Assembly (NCBI GenBank): GCA_033085395.1
Contig: JANQBS010000053.1
Coordinates: forward strand, 62,001-126,000
Direction: 5' to 3'
DNA: 64,000 nucleotides
DNA from: Xanthoparmelia taractica
Taxonomy: Eukaryota; Ascomycota; Lecanoromycetes; Lecanorales; Parmeliaceae
Shown here: positions 46,717-56,943 of the stretch, piece after piece
Numbering within the stretch: the first letter of the stretch is position 1
Layout: the number at the start of each line of letters is the position of its first letter
The notes under the pieces: generated by a model
What the model was told of the DNA's origin: nothing
Databases searched by the model: none
What the model saw: only the letters and a program-made list of their open reading frames with translations
Program-made: the position numbers and the translations under genes

Positions 46717-47510
46717 CAGACGGAGAGGGTGATGGCTCTATTTGTCTTTGGTTTGGACCGACATGCTAACTACTGTGTTGGATGGTATGGCTATGAGTCA
46801 TTGGTCTGAGGATTTCACAGTTGGTGCTTCCATTGGAAGTGCAGATAGTCCTAGCAAGTGAATGAGTCAAAAGCCAAGCAATAGCAGTACAAGCAACAAT
46901 CATACCTTGATAGTTCTTTGCAGCACACTACGACGACATAAAATCAATCACTTTTTTTGAACGGATGATGCAGAAGATCGCCCTTAGTAATCCGGCCCGA
47001 AGCTGGCCCCTGTACCTAGCCTCTTGGGGTTAGCGGGGCGAGCATTCTCTCCGGGCGCTTAGGTATTGACCAAAGATTTGGGTGCGACCATTCTCTTCCT
47101 CCACTACTACTTCTTCTACGTACTACCGCATCGTATCGCATCGAAAGGGCGCATATACAGGACAACCCATGTTCAAATTACCTAAAATGAAGGATAGAAT
47201 TACTGTGCTCAAGCTTCCTAATATTACTTGTTATTAGATCCTCTGTGTCTCGGCCAGAAATGTAATCTACCAGGCATGCGATGGCTTGCGCAACATCATC
47301 AGACTCGCGCTCTTGTCCACACGCTCGTAGTACCCCATCTTTCTCCCTTCACTCTTTCCCTCATCATGCCTGCACCCCTGAGGATAAGTAGTTTCCGGAT
47401 CTTCTTTACTTTTGCCCTAATATGACCTGCCTGTGCTTTACCTTTTGTGCTCTTGCCTGCTCGCTCTTGTCACATTGTTCACGAGATATCCTCGAGAATC
47501 ATTTTGCAAA
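46717..47510. other. Divergent promoter region
   Basis: Lies between the minus-strand tRNase Z gene and the plus-strand chitin-binding gene, so it holds both promoters. No supported coding region. Confidence 0.5.
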
Positions 47511-48466
47511 ATGCCTTCTACAATCCTGATAATGCTTTGCCTTGTCTCCGTGTCTTTCGGGCAGAACTGTGGTCCTCAGTACGGGAATCAAACCTGCGCT
47601 CCAGGAACATGCTGTATGCTGACGCCCTCCTCCATCCATCCAGTGCAAGCATCGCCTGAAACGTGCTAACAAAAAATCCTTGACAGGTAGCGAAGCTGGA
47701 TGGGTAAGCAACCTCACGCCGTTATGAGTGTTCGTGGACATCTACGTCCGTATCTAATCCCTCTTCGCCCACAGTGCGACACTGGGCCTGCATGGTGCGA
47801 TCCAAAGACATGTCAAAAGCAATTCTCCGGTCCAGGCTCTAGCTGTGCATCCCCACTCCCTCTAGCCCCTTCTGCTTCCTCCATACCGTCCTTCAACTCG
47901 TCAGCAACAACCAATACTACCTACGTCTCCACAGTCCCCAACATCGACGTCTGCGGCCACGCCACAGGCGGCGTCTCATGTCCAGGCGCCGGCGTGCCTC
48001 CCGGTCCCCACGTGCCGGGATACTTCTACCGCTGCTGCAGCTCCGGCGGCCATTGCGGGCCCAAAAACAACATACAGAGCCAAGATCTCTACTGCGGCGG
48101 CGACACGTGCCAAGTCGGGTTCGGCGACTGCGCGACCAATCGTACGGCGCCGCCTCTCCCTTCAGGTCCCCCGAAAACGGTGGGGATGGACGAGACGTGC
48201 GGACCGATTGTGAATGCCAAGTGCGGAGACGGTCTGTGTTGCAGTGGGAGCAACTTTTGCGGCAAGTCTATCACTCCATCTCCAGGTGACGGAAAAAGAA
48301 AAGCAAAGAAAAGAAAAAAAAAGAAAGAGAGAGAAGACAAAACCTCGCCCGCACCCATCTGAAAATCATACACTAACCAAGCATTCTCAAAACAGGCAAC
48401 ACCCCCGACTTCTGCGGAGCAGCCAACTGGTGCCAGCCGCTCTGGGGCAATTGCAGCGGACACTGA
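47511..48466 (+). CDS. Secreted chitin-binding (hevein-like) protein
   Basis: Four exons: 47,511-47,613; 47,687-47,703 (a 17-nt microexon); 47,775-48,261; 48,396-48,466; 225 aa. A signal peptide (MPSTILIMLCLVSVSFG) precedes two cysteine-rich modules. The first reads NCGPQYGNQTCAPGTCC, SEAGW, CDTGPAWCDPKTCQ; the second, after a Ser/Pro linker and a further Cys region, reads ETCGPIVNAKCGDGLCCSG, NFCG, FCGAANWCQPLWGNC. This C-G..C....CCS..G.C pattern is that of type-1 chitin-binding domains. Fungal members bind chitin or its oligomers at the cell wall. The tiny exon restores the CCSEAGWC core in correct phase. The last intron (48,262-48,395) starts with GC, and only that donor gives FCG-NTPDFCG in frame. 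No catalytic domain is present. Confidence 0.8.
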
Positions 48467-49516
48467 CAGAATAAGCCAAAGACCATTTTGCCCTCTCACC
48501 TACCTTCCATATATTCCCACCACGTCAAAAAAAAGCAAGCCCAAAAGTTTTCCCCCCTTTTCCTCTTTCCTCTTTCACACATGTACTTAATACCACCATC
48601 CCAAAATTCCTGTATATAATATATATCATGTACACCACCTCAACCTCACTACGACAATCCCCCCCCCCCCTTTCCCCTCCCTACAAACCACCCCACACCC
48701 CAAGTATACTCCTCACAACCCCACCACACCTCACGACCCGTCCGTCCGTTCATCAAACCGTGAGTCGATAGATTCCATTTATATTGCGTATATACCGTAC
48801 CGTACCAACCAAATCACTCTATTACAATATACCTTACCGACCAACCCACCAACCAGATAAAATCACTCTACTTTCTACTCTCAACTCCATCTATGAAAAA
48901 GCGAGAACGAGAGCAATCGTAATCGTAATCGAAAGAGGGACAAGGATTGTCAAAATAATATGGGACAACTGGCTAGGTTCGCTGGGTCCGCTGGGTTTGG
49001 TTTGGTTTGGGAAGGTTCACTTACTACTACAAGAACGAAATCATCAGGAGAATGGAAGAAAGCGAGGGAGGAAAGCGAGGAAGGAAAGCGAGGAAGAAAT
49101 AGAGGAAGAAGTAGAGGAAATCAAGGGAAGGAAATCAGGAGTGGCCACCCTGCTATAAGTTTAAAAACCTAGAGCTGCCTACCTACCGTATTCCTCACGC
49201 CACAAGATTGGCGCAATAGCTCGACCTGTATGTACCGTAGATGCTAGTGCCAGAGCCACCCTATGCAACGACACTGCCGCTACCTTATGCAAGGACGAAT
49301 GCCAGCCACGCTATGCGAAAAAAGCGCCTCCACCCACTCCCACTCCCCTCCCTGCACCTGCTGCTCTCAATCATCCATGCATACCTCTTGATCTCTCCAA
49401 ACACCCAAGGGCTCAACGAACCGTGGTTGCCTGCCTGCCTGAAGAAGGGGAGAAAAAGAAGAGAAGAGAAGAGGAGAACAGCTTCACAGGCATTCCTGCT
49501 CCCTCCTCCCCTCAAC
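48467..49516. other. Spacer between convergent genes
   Basis: 3' sides of the chitin-binding gene and the pseudouridine synthase gene. It has C-rich tracts near 48,660 and purine repeats near 49,060-49,110. No supported gene. Confidence 0.5.
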
Positions 49517-52500
49517 TCAACGTCCCCCGCTAAAATCCGCCTTGTAAACCCTAAGCCCACCCGCCTTCATCAGCTCCCTCAAAGCCATCGTAGCGTACTG
49601 GCTGGCGCCGAGCTGGAGCTTCAGGACGACAGCGATTTTGTAGTCGCGGTACGCGCCGCCGATGAGACTGACGCCGCCTTGTTCCATGTCTTCGCTTTCC
49701 TGCGAGGGGGTCTTGGTCCTGGGTAGGTCTCCCGCGTCGTCCTTGTTGTCGACGTGCTTCATTTGTAAGCAGTGATCGTCGCCTTCCTGCGTGGGTTGGC
49801 TCTCTGGTTTAGACTCACCCAAGGACCCAGCAGCAGCATTGTCCTGATGTGCGTAGTTCCTTTGTTCACGTCTAGGTTGCCCGTTTTTCTGCGGTCTTGA
49901 TCCCAGTCGTAGACGATCCATGTCCGTCATGACAAACTGCTCGTCCTCGTCCTTGTAGGCCTTGATTTCGAATGAGACGTCCTTGCCCGGGCGAGCGAGA
50001 ATCTTACGATAGCTCCCGCTTAGGCTGATATCCTTCCACTGTCTTCGCATGTCATGTGGATTCAAGCCACCGCCTCTTTCACTGGCCATGAACTCCTCGT
50101 AGAACTTCCCAATCTCATTTGAAGGGTAGATTATGTCGTAGCCTGGGGTAGGTAAGACGATATCGAAGATGCCGTATTTCCTGCTTTCGGCTTCTTCCTT
50201 GGTCAACGCTCGAGCGCGCTCGAAAATGTCTTCCGGCTTAGCTACGCGGTCGTCAGTACCAGGAAGCACGATAGCTTCGCCATCAGCGTCAAAATCTTCG
50301 GCTTCGTTGCCACCTTCAACTTTGTCGGTATGATCATCAACGAGCACAAGATCACCCTCGACGACAGATGAGCCGAAACGCTTCCAGCGTTCTGATGTGG
50401 CTACGTTCCAGACCAGAGACTGATAAGCGTGGACGTACATGAGGCGCAGATTGCGCGATATTGTCTGAAGGGCTCCCAGATAGTCTTCGCAATGATCCGA
50501 CCTGCTCGTGAGGTGACGAATAATACTGGATTCGGCTGAATACTTGCGTGGCAACTCCTGAAGGGCTTGATCCGGTCTGTTCGTAGTTCTGTACGAATGT
50601 AGTGCATGCGCACGAGCTCTGTCATCCATTGAGACTTTATCAGTGCTCCCAGACACCGGATTTTGAGCAGCCGCTAGGGAAGCTGGACTGTAATCGAGAA
50701 TGGCATCGACAGCACCTTGGAAATCACCTTGGAGCATTTTGAGGCCCACAATGTCGGTACCGATAGAGAAGGTGCCGAAGCGCTGCAGACCGTAGTAATT
50801 GATAAAGCCCCTCTCGCTCAGATGTTGGATTGCTTCGCTAACAATTGCCTGAGCTCCCTCGAGGACGAGCTTGGACTCCAGGGGCACGGGGTAATGAAAA
50901 TCGCAATCTCGCAAGGTGATAACGAACTCGTTACCGCCCAACTCTCCGAGCTGTAGCGGATGCGGCCGATACTCGAAGTTCCCAATATATGCATTTCTTA
51001 ATGTACGACCAGCTGAGATCATGGCCTGTACAAGTACGCGCTCCACGCTGACTCGTTGAACGGTGACTGCACGTCTATCCTTGGTTCCCGCGAATTGGAA
51101 AGACCTGGCACTCATTCGTGTTTGCTTCGACAGCCATGAAATAGCCTCCATTGTGTCTTTGTTCTCCTTGTAAAGAGAAAAATGTAGGTATCTTCCGCCG
51201 AGGTCTTCCCAACCAGGCTTGCGTTTGGCGCCACTAGAAGCTTGCAATTTTGAACGCCCATCATTGGCTCGACCATTTACTCGGTCACTGCCTCTGGCAT
51301 TCCCTCGGTGGTTGCTATGGTCGTTGTTCCGCGTATTGGGGTTCATAGGGGTCCTAGCGTGAAATGTGGGTTTCTCAGCCATCGCTGTGATCATCATGGC
51401 ACCATCATTGTCAGTCATTGTTTCAAGACGAGAGTGAAAAATTCTTCTGATGTCTTGATGTATAGTAGTGCGTTTCTGACGATCGATGACTCCTGACGTG
51501 ACCATGCCATAGTCCCTGGATTTGCGATGTGGTGAATCGACAATACGGTCGTACAGAGCGAGGACCTCATCAACGATATCAGAGCTAAAGTAAGATAGCA
51601 GAGTGTTCTTGTCCTCGGGCTGAAGCTGTGTCAAGGTCAGTAAAATCATGCTGAGTTGATTGGCTACTAACTTGAAAGCTGTTACTGGGCGCACTACCAG
51701 CGAAAGCTTGCCATGACGCTTGGGTACTCGCTTCTGGTACTTGCTCTGGATCCGGCTCTTTGCGTTCAGGCGCATTCTTAGCCTCTTCTGACTCTATGTC
51801 CTCCATCTGGGTAGCATCCTCCGGCTGTACTGTGGCCGCTGCATCCTCTTCGGCCTTGCGCTTTTTGGCCTCATCCTCTTTCTCCTTGTCGAATTCTAAC
51901 CATCCTTGACTGGTTTGCCTGATATGCACTTTCTCTTTGTGACGAGTCGCTTGTTCCTGTTTCGGCTCTGGCTGTTTGCCATCCAGGTCTTGCATGCTGT
52001 GAGGTATGGAGGGCGCCGGAGGCGGGTTGCGCTTATGTGGTGAGATCTTCTTTTGGCTGTCAACAGAAGTAGGTGATAGCTCATATTGATTGAAGCCTTG
52101 CATACTTTGAGGTATGGTATGCGGTGCTTCGATTACTGATCGGTTCTCTTTAGGCTTAGAGGTCGGGCGCTCCTGGTTGGATGAGTCTGGATCTGAGAGC
52201 GTTTGCTGCTCGTTGTTGGATGTGGTTCCGGGCGTGGTCCCAGTCTGCTCTTGTTCCTTACTGTTCTGTTTCGTGGTGATCTGTGGAGCGTCTGCTTTCT
52301 GCTCTATATTATGCGCTCGTGATGCATAGCCAGCATTTCTTAACAGCTCGGTGTTTTTGTGTGCCTTCGGAGGAGCTTTGAGATTGTCAAGGTGAACGAC
52401 TTCGCCAGAAGGCAGAATTTCGTTGACGAGAAAATCTGTGTATCTGTGTAGGTTAGCTAAGCTGCGCATCATAGCGGTCAAGAAGGTATACCTCTTCTTC

Positions 52501-52973
52501 AGAATACCGCTGAAGCCAAGTAGATCACGACTGACAAATTCGGTAATACCGCAGGCAGCCTCCTTGCTGTCGTAACCATCTAGAGTATTTGTTACATGTG
52601 CATTTCCTGGTTTTGCTTTTGATGCGTTCGTAGCCTTTTCTTCGAGCAGATCACCGGAGGCTTCTGAGAGATGGTGCGAATCCTCCATCTTGGATTCTGG
52701 CACAGCATTTGTGCACATGGAGGAGACTTTAGCAGGTGTAGTGAATGTCTGGATCGGGCTAGGTATGTCTGCAGAGCTCATGGTAGTCGGCTTGCTGAGC
52801 TGATGGTTGACAGGAGCTGTGTGATCGTGAGGAATTACTTCTTGAGTTGGTGGAGCTTCCATGACAGCATCGGCTTGTTTCGCGTTAAAGAACGGTTCTT
52901 CAAGCTTTAGCTTCTTGCGGGGTGAGGTTGGCGGCTGCGTGTCGTCCATTGTGGGTGAGTGGGCACGCTTCAT
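49517..52973 (-). CDS. PUS7: tRNA pseudouridine synthase of the TruD/Pus7 family
   Basis: Isomerises uridine to pseudouridine in tRNA and other RNAs, as yeast Pus7 does at position 13 of tRNAs. Three exons on the minus strand: 52,973-52,492; 52,443-51,672; 51,625-49,517; in phase; 1,120 aa. Family motifs: GILKKRYTDFLVNEI across the first intron, FAGTKDRRAVTVQRVSV with the catalytic Asp near residue 601, NEFVITLRDC, GFINYYGLQRFGT, and YVHAYQSLVWN. The segment between the DFLVNEI motif and the catalytic region holds an unusually long charged, Glu/Lys/Gln-rich insert of about 250 residues, probably disordered. The C-terminus (LQLGASQYATMALRELMK) is intact. The ATG at 52,973 was chosen because the open frame further upstream lacks an ATG. 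Confidence 0.92.
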
Positions 52974-54486
52974 GTGTTTAATGTGAGCTGCCCTCGTGCC
53001 CTCCAACCTCACTCCCACCAGATTCAATTCAAAATGCCCAGATTCACCCGCGATTCAAGCGAACGCTGGGTAGCAGATGTGACATATTCATTAGCGTAGA
53101 CACTAAAAAACTCTTGGCACGCTTTGGGTACATAAATCACTTGAACTCCAATGTTTGCAAATCATACTTGTACGCAAACTCCAACCTCACCCCTACATTC
53201 GGAGACACTGGCTAACATACTCATCAGACCTTGTGGGAACCTGGGCGATCACGAAGGCCTTCGGTTATGATTTGAGCCCTGCATTGCACATCGCGGAGGC
53301 AAAAGTCATTGAGTTACTTTCGGGTACCTCATTCGCGCAATTTTTGATGGTCTTCCTCACCTCAAAGGCCCTCCTTTTCATCAATTCCATCGCTTTATGC
53401 CATGGCTTGGAGAAGAGTCATGTATTGGCTTGTATTGGATTGTAGAACCAACAGTATGTAGTACTGAACCTGTAGTTCTAGTGTTTGCCTACTACTATAT
53501 GTAGAGCTAGTGTAAAGCATGTGCCACCATCGCCTGCCCTCTGACTTGAGAGCGGCTCCTGCATCTCGCCGCAAGAACAGCCTGAGTCAAATCTCTGCCT
53601 TACACTTCATGCATCAAGGCATCTAGTCATCTGGCCTTCTTTATTGCAATTTTCCGATAGCCCAAGATCATCAGACCGGCTTCAAGCTTTCTCATCAAAG
53701 CGTCTTCCAAGCAGGCTCCCAGATTGCTGCTAAAGCGAGCGATGCAACCATCACGGTATCTCGTGGTTGCCTTCACCGGAACATACCAGTAAGTCTCCGA
53801 TATCACGAGCGTTCCTGCAAGCATGGCTTCTGTAAGAGCCTGCAAGCATGGCTTCTACAAGAGACCAAAACGCAGCCCTCAACCCAGCAGAAATTCTTCC
53901 ATCAAGAAACAGCTATTCTCTGCCCCCATCAACGACTTCAAAGAGTACAAGGCCGAGAAGCCTGAATCGAAAGGAAAAAATGCCTAAGAAACCAGAATCT
54001 AACCCGAAACCAAAACCACAACCACGATATCCACTTTCCCCTCAAGGACCCCCGCCAGACAAGCCTCTACCACCCCTTCCCAAACCCAAATGTGACCAGC
54101 CCAAGCCAAAGCTTTAAGATCCCCAAAGGACACGGCTGGGGGAAACCATGCATCGGCTTTATGGTTTAGGTTGACGTGGTTGGGGCAACAGATTCAAGAG
54201 GAAGTGATACAGTTGAGGTTTGATTCTCTATACCATGGATGTTCTGGGTTTTGAAAGAGCAGGCTTGAGGCGGTTCCACAATTCACTCGCTAGAAAAGAA
54301 TTCGGTGCTGGCAAGCAGTGATACTCCAGATAGCCTACAATGTTACATCAATATCGTTACGCAAATCTTCGAGCATTGCACCTTCCGTTCTCTGGGACAT
54401 TTTCTCACGTCCATCTGCACTGACAATGCTCTCTCACATACACAGCACAGAGTCACGACACCAACGCCTTCGGCAGGCACCTCACG
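52974..54486. other. Spacer, one doubtful small frame
   Basis: A Pro/Lys-rich plus-strand frame at 53,848-54,117 (89 aa, ends PPDKPLPPLPKPKCDQPKPK) has no support beyond being open. A segment of about 24 nt containing GCATGGCTTCT is duplicated in tandem at about 53,818-53,865. The right end is the promoter of the SRA-YDG gene. Confidence 0.4.
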
Positions 54487-56195
54487 ATGCAACCTTTACC
54501 ACGAAAGGGAGCTTCGGTTAGAGAAGAGCTACTTCTACACTCCCGCTACATCCGTGACACTCTCGTCCCACTCCTTGCCAAGCAACCCAAGCTCAGCCAC
54601 TCAGACACTCTCTGCCTACGCTCCATCTTCAAAACCCTCGATGCCACCCCAATGACGCTCGACCTCCTCCGGTACTCGCGCATCGAGAAAGCATTGATGG
54701 TCATTGCAGCTACTGGGAATGCTTGCTGGCCTATGGATATACTGGTGCGGGCAGAAGAGCTGATTACCAAATGGGAAGCCGACTTGGGACCGTTGAAACA
54801 TCTCAGAGTTGATCTCTACGGCCCAGGGGGCAGAATGGAGGGAGTGAGGAAGTTGACCTGGAAGGGTGGACGGGTACCGGACGATGTACGCCACGTCCCA
54901 AAACCACATGCGTCACCTGAATAACAATAGCATAGGAATCGAAATCAGCTTGGTCTGTTGAAGGAGCACCTAAGCCATCTAGAGCACATGCCTTTGGCCA
55001 TCTTGGCTTCGAGGTCGGCGAGTAATTCATTTTCCTCACCATCAACCCTCTAGCATCCTTACCTAACATCTGAACAGCTGGTGGCTCAAGCCTGCCGCTG
55101 CCTACCGGGATGGCATCATCGATGAAACCTCTCACGGCATCACCGCCGACGAACACGGAGCCTACGCCATCGTCTTGACAGGCAGCTGCGAGACAGACCT
55201 CGGGCGAGAAAGAGAGATCAGATACACAGCCGCGTTGGATGATCCAGGCGTGTTCAGGCTCACGAAGACAATGCTGCGCGAAGATCCCGAAGAAAAAGTC
55301 GTCCGAGTGCTCAGAAGCTGGAAATTAAGAAGTAAGATTGCGCCAAAGGCTGGATTAAGATACGACGGCCTGTACGTTCCCGTCTCCCTCAGGGAAGCCA
55401 CATAAAAGTTGTCCTAATACCAGAGAACACCACAGCTACCGCATCCTCTCCTTTGCCGTCCACCTCTCTCCACCCAACACCTGGCACACAGCCTTCACCC
55501 TCTCCCGAATCCCCCACCAACCTTCCCTCCTCCTCGCCCTCCACATCCCCACCTCGGACCAACTCGACGACTGGAAAGACTACCAGCGCCTCAAACTCAT
55601 CGATCGCGGCGACGACTTTGCAATGCTGCGCGAGATTCTAGCACAACCCCAGGCAACGGCGCGTGAAGAAATGGGTGACGCTTATAGCATGAAGGACGGA
55701 CGACACGGCAGCGAAGACAGCGGATATTTTTCCAGAAGGGGTTCCAAGGCCGTGAGTACCGGTGACGGTAAGCGGGATTCGGTCCTCACGGAAGAGATGG
55801 AGGAGATTGCCGAAGAGATTGAGAATAACAATGATAACGATGACGATGAGATTGCAGAAGAAGCAGACGACGAGGGCGCCGGTGGGGAAGACCTAGAACA
55901 AAAAGAAGAAGAAGAATATAACAGCCTCCTCCTCGGGCTCAACGACAACAACCATCTCCCGCATAGAAAAAGCATCATCGCACAACGTCCCCAACCCCAC
56001 ACCCATACCCATACACCTGCTCCATCCGCACCCCAACACAATCAGACACCGACACCCGCCTCTGAGCACCGCACCCAGATCCAAATAGGAACTCGCTTTA
56101 TCTCGCCCCGCAAGCCTGCATCGCCGCGTCTGAGCGCGGATGAGGCGACGGTTGCTGTTGCTGTTGCCCGGAGAGGGAGGGATCCGGTGGGATAG
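54487..56195 (+). CDS. SRA-YDG domain protein
   Basis: Four exons, 54,487-54,873; 54,936-55,021; 55,078-55,371; 55,436-56,195; in-phase GT..AG introns; 508 aa. The N-terminal part is helical (RIEKALMVIAATGNACWPMD, RAEELITKWEADLGPLKHLR). The SRA-YDG domain spans roughly 140-300: HAFGHLGFEVGDWWLKPAAA, then YRDGIIDETSHGITADEHGA, YAIVLTGSCETDLG, RKLR-type strand WKLRSKIAPKAGLRYDGLYR, and LSFAVHLSPPNTW. In UHRF1 and plant SUVH proteins this fold flips out and reads 5-methylcytosine; fungal stand-alone members are mostly uncharacterised. No RING, SET or nuclease motif is seen. The C-terminus (residues about 370-440) is very acidic (EEMEEIAEEIE and similar), then Pro/Thr-rich. A nuclear DNA-binding role is inference from the domain. 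Confidence 0.83.
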
Positions 56196-56943
56196 GATGG
56201 ATGGATGGATGGGGAAGAGGCGGATTCTTTGGGGGTCATGGTGGGTGATTGATTGATTGATTGACTGATGGATGGATGGATAGATGGGTGGATTTTTGGC
56301 GTGAGTGTGGTTTTTGATTGTTTGGGTGGTTTGGGATTGAGTAAGGGGGGAAAGGAAGGAAAGGGATGGGGTTGGATAGCACGGTATGAATGATACGTAT
56401 GATACGTATGATGCCCCTGGATGAACATGAATGGATGCTGAGGCGTTGTTGTTATTAGCTTTGGGATGGAAGGAGTGGAAGGAGGGAAAGGCAGGGGGCA
56501 GGGGAGTATTGGATTGGATAAAGTAGATAACGAGCGCATTACATTACATACATTACGCAGCCACAACAGAGCCAGAAAGCAATAAAATTGCACAGCGATT
56601 AAGAGCGTTGTATAATCACCAAGTAATCCACGCGAACTTTTTTTAATTTTTCTGTGCTTGAGATTCCATGTCTGTGCTCGTCGTCGTCCTTTGCAAACAG
56701 CCAGTCCAGCCCAGCCCAGCCCAGCCCAGCTCGTTCACGCACAGGCTCTCACTATCACTTTCAAAGTAAAAGTGAAAGTACATGTATCGACCACCCAGGG
56801 TAAAGGCAGAAGGCGATGGAAGTACGGTACACCACACCACGCCACACCACGCCACACCACGCCACACCACACCACACGACAAAAGGAAGGAAGGAAAAGC
56901 CCCAGACACAAAAGAGCAAGCAAGGATGTACAGCCCGAACCCC
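56196..56943. other. Spacer with simple repeats
   Basis: Contains GATT/GATG repeats near 56,195-56,290, CCCAG repeats near 56,705-56,730, and a CACCACAC-type repeat near 56,828-56,880. It lies 3' of two convergent genes (SRA-YDG and FET3). No coding region supported. Confidence 0.55.

Noticed and set aside
53627..53845. 72-aa minus-strand frame
   Set aside because: It begins inside a short tandem duplication and has no motif or upstream signal.
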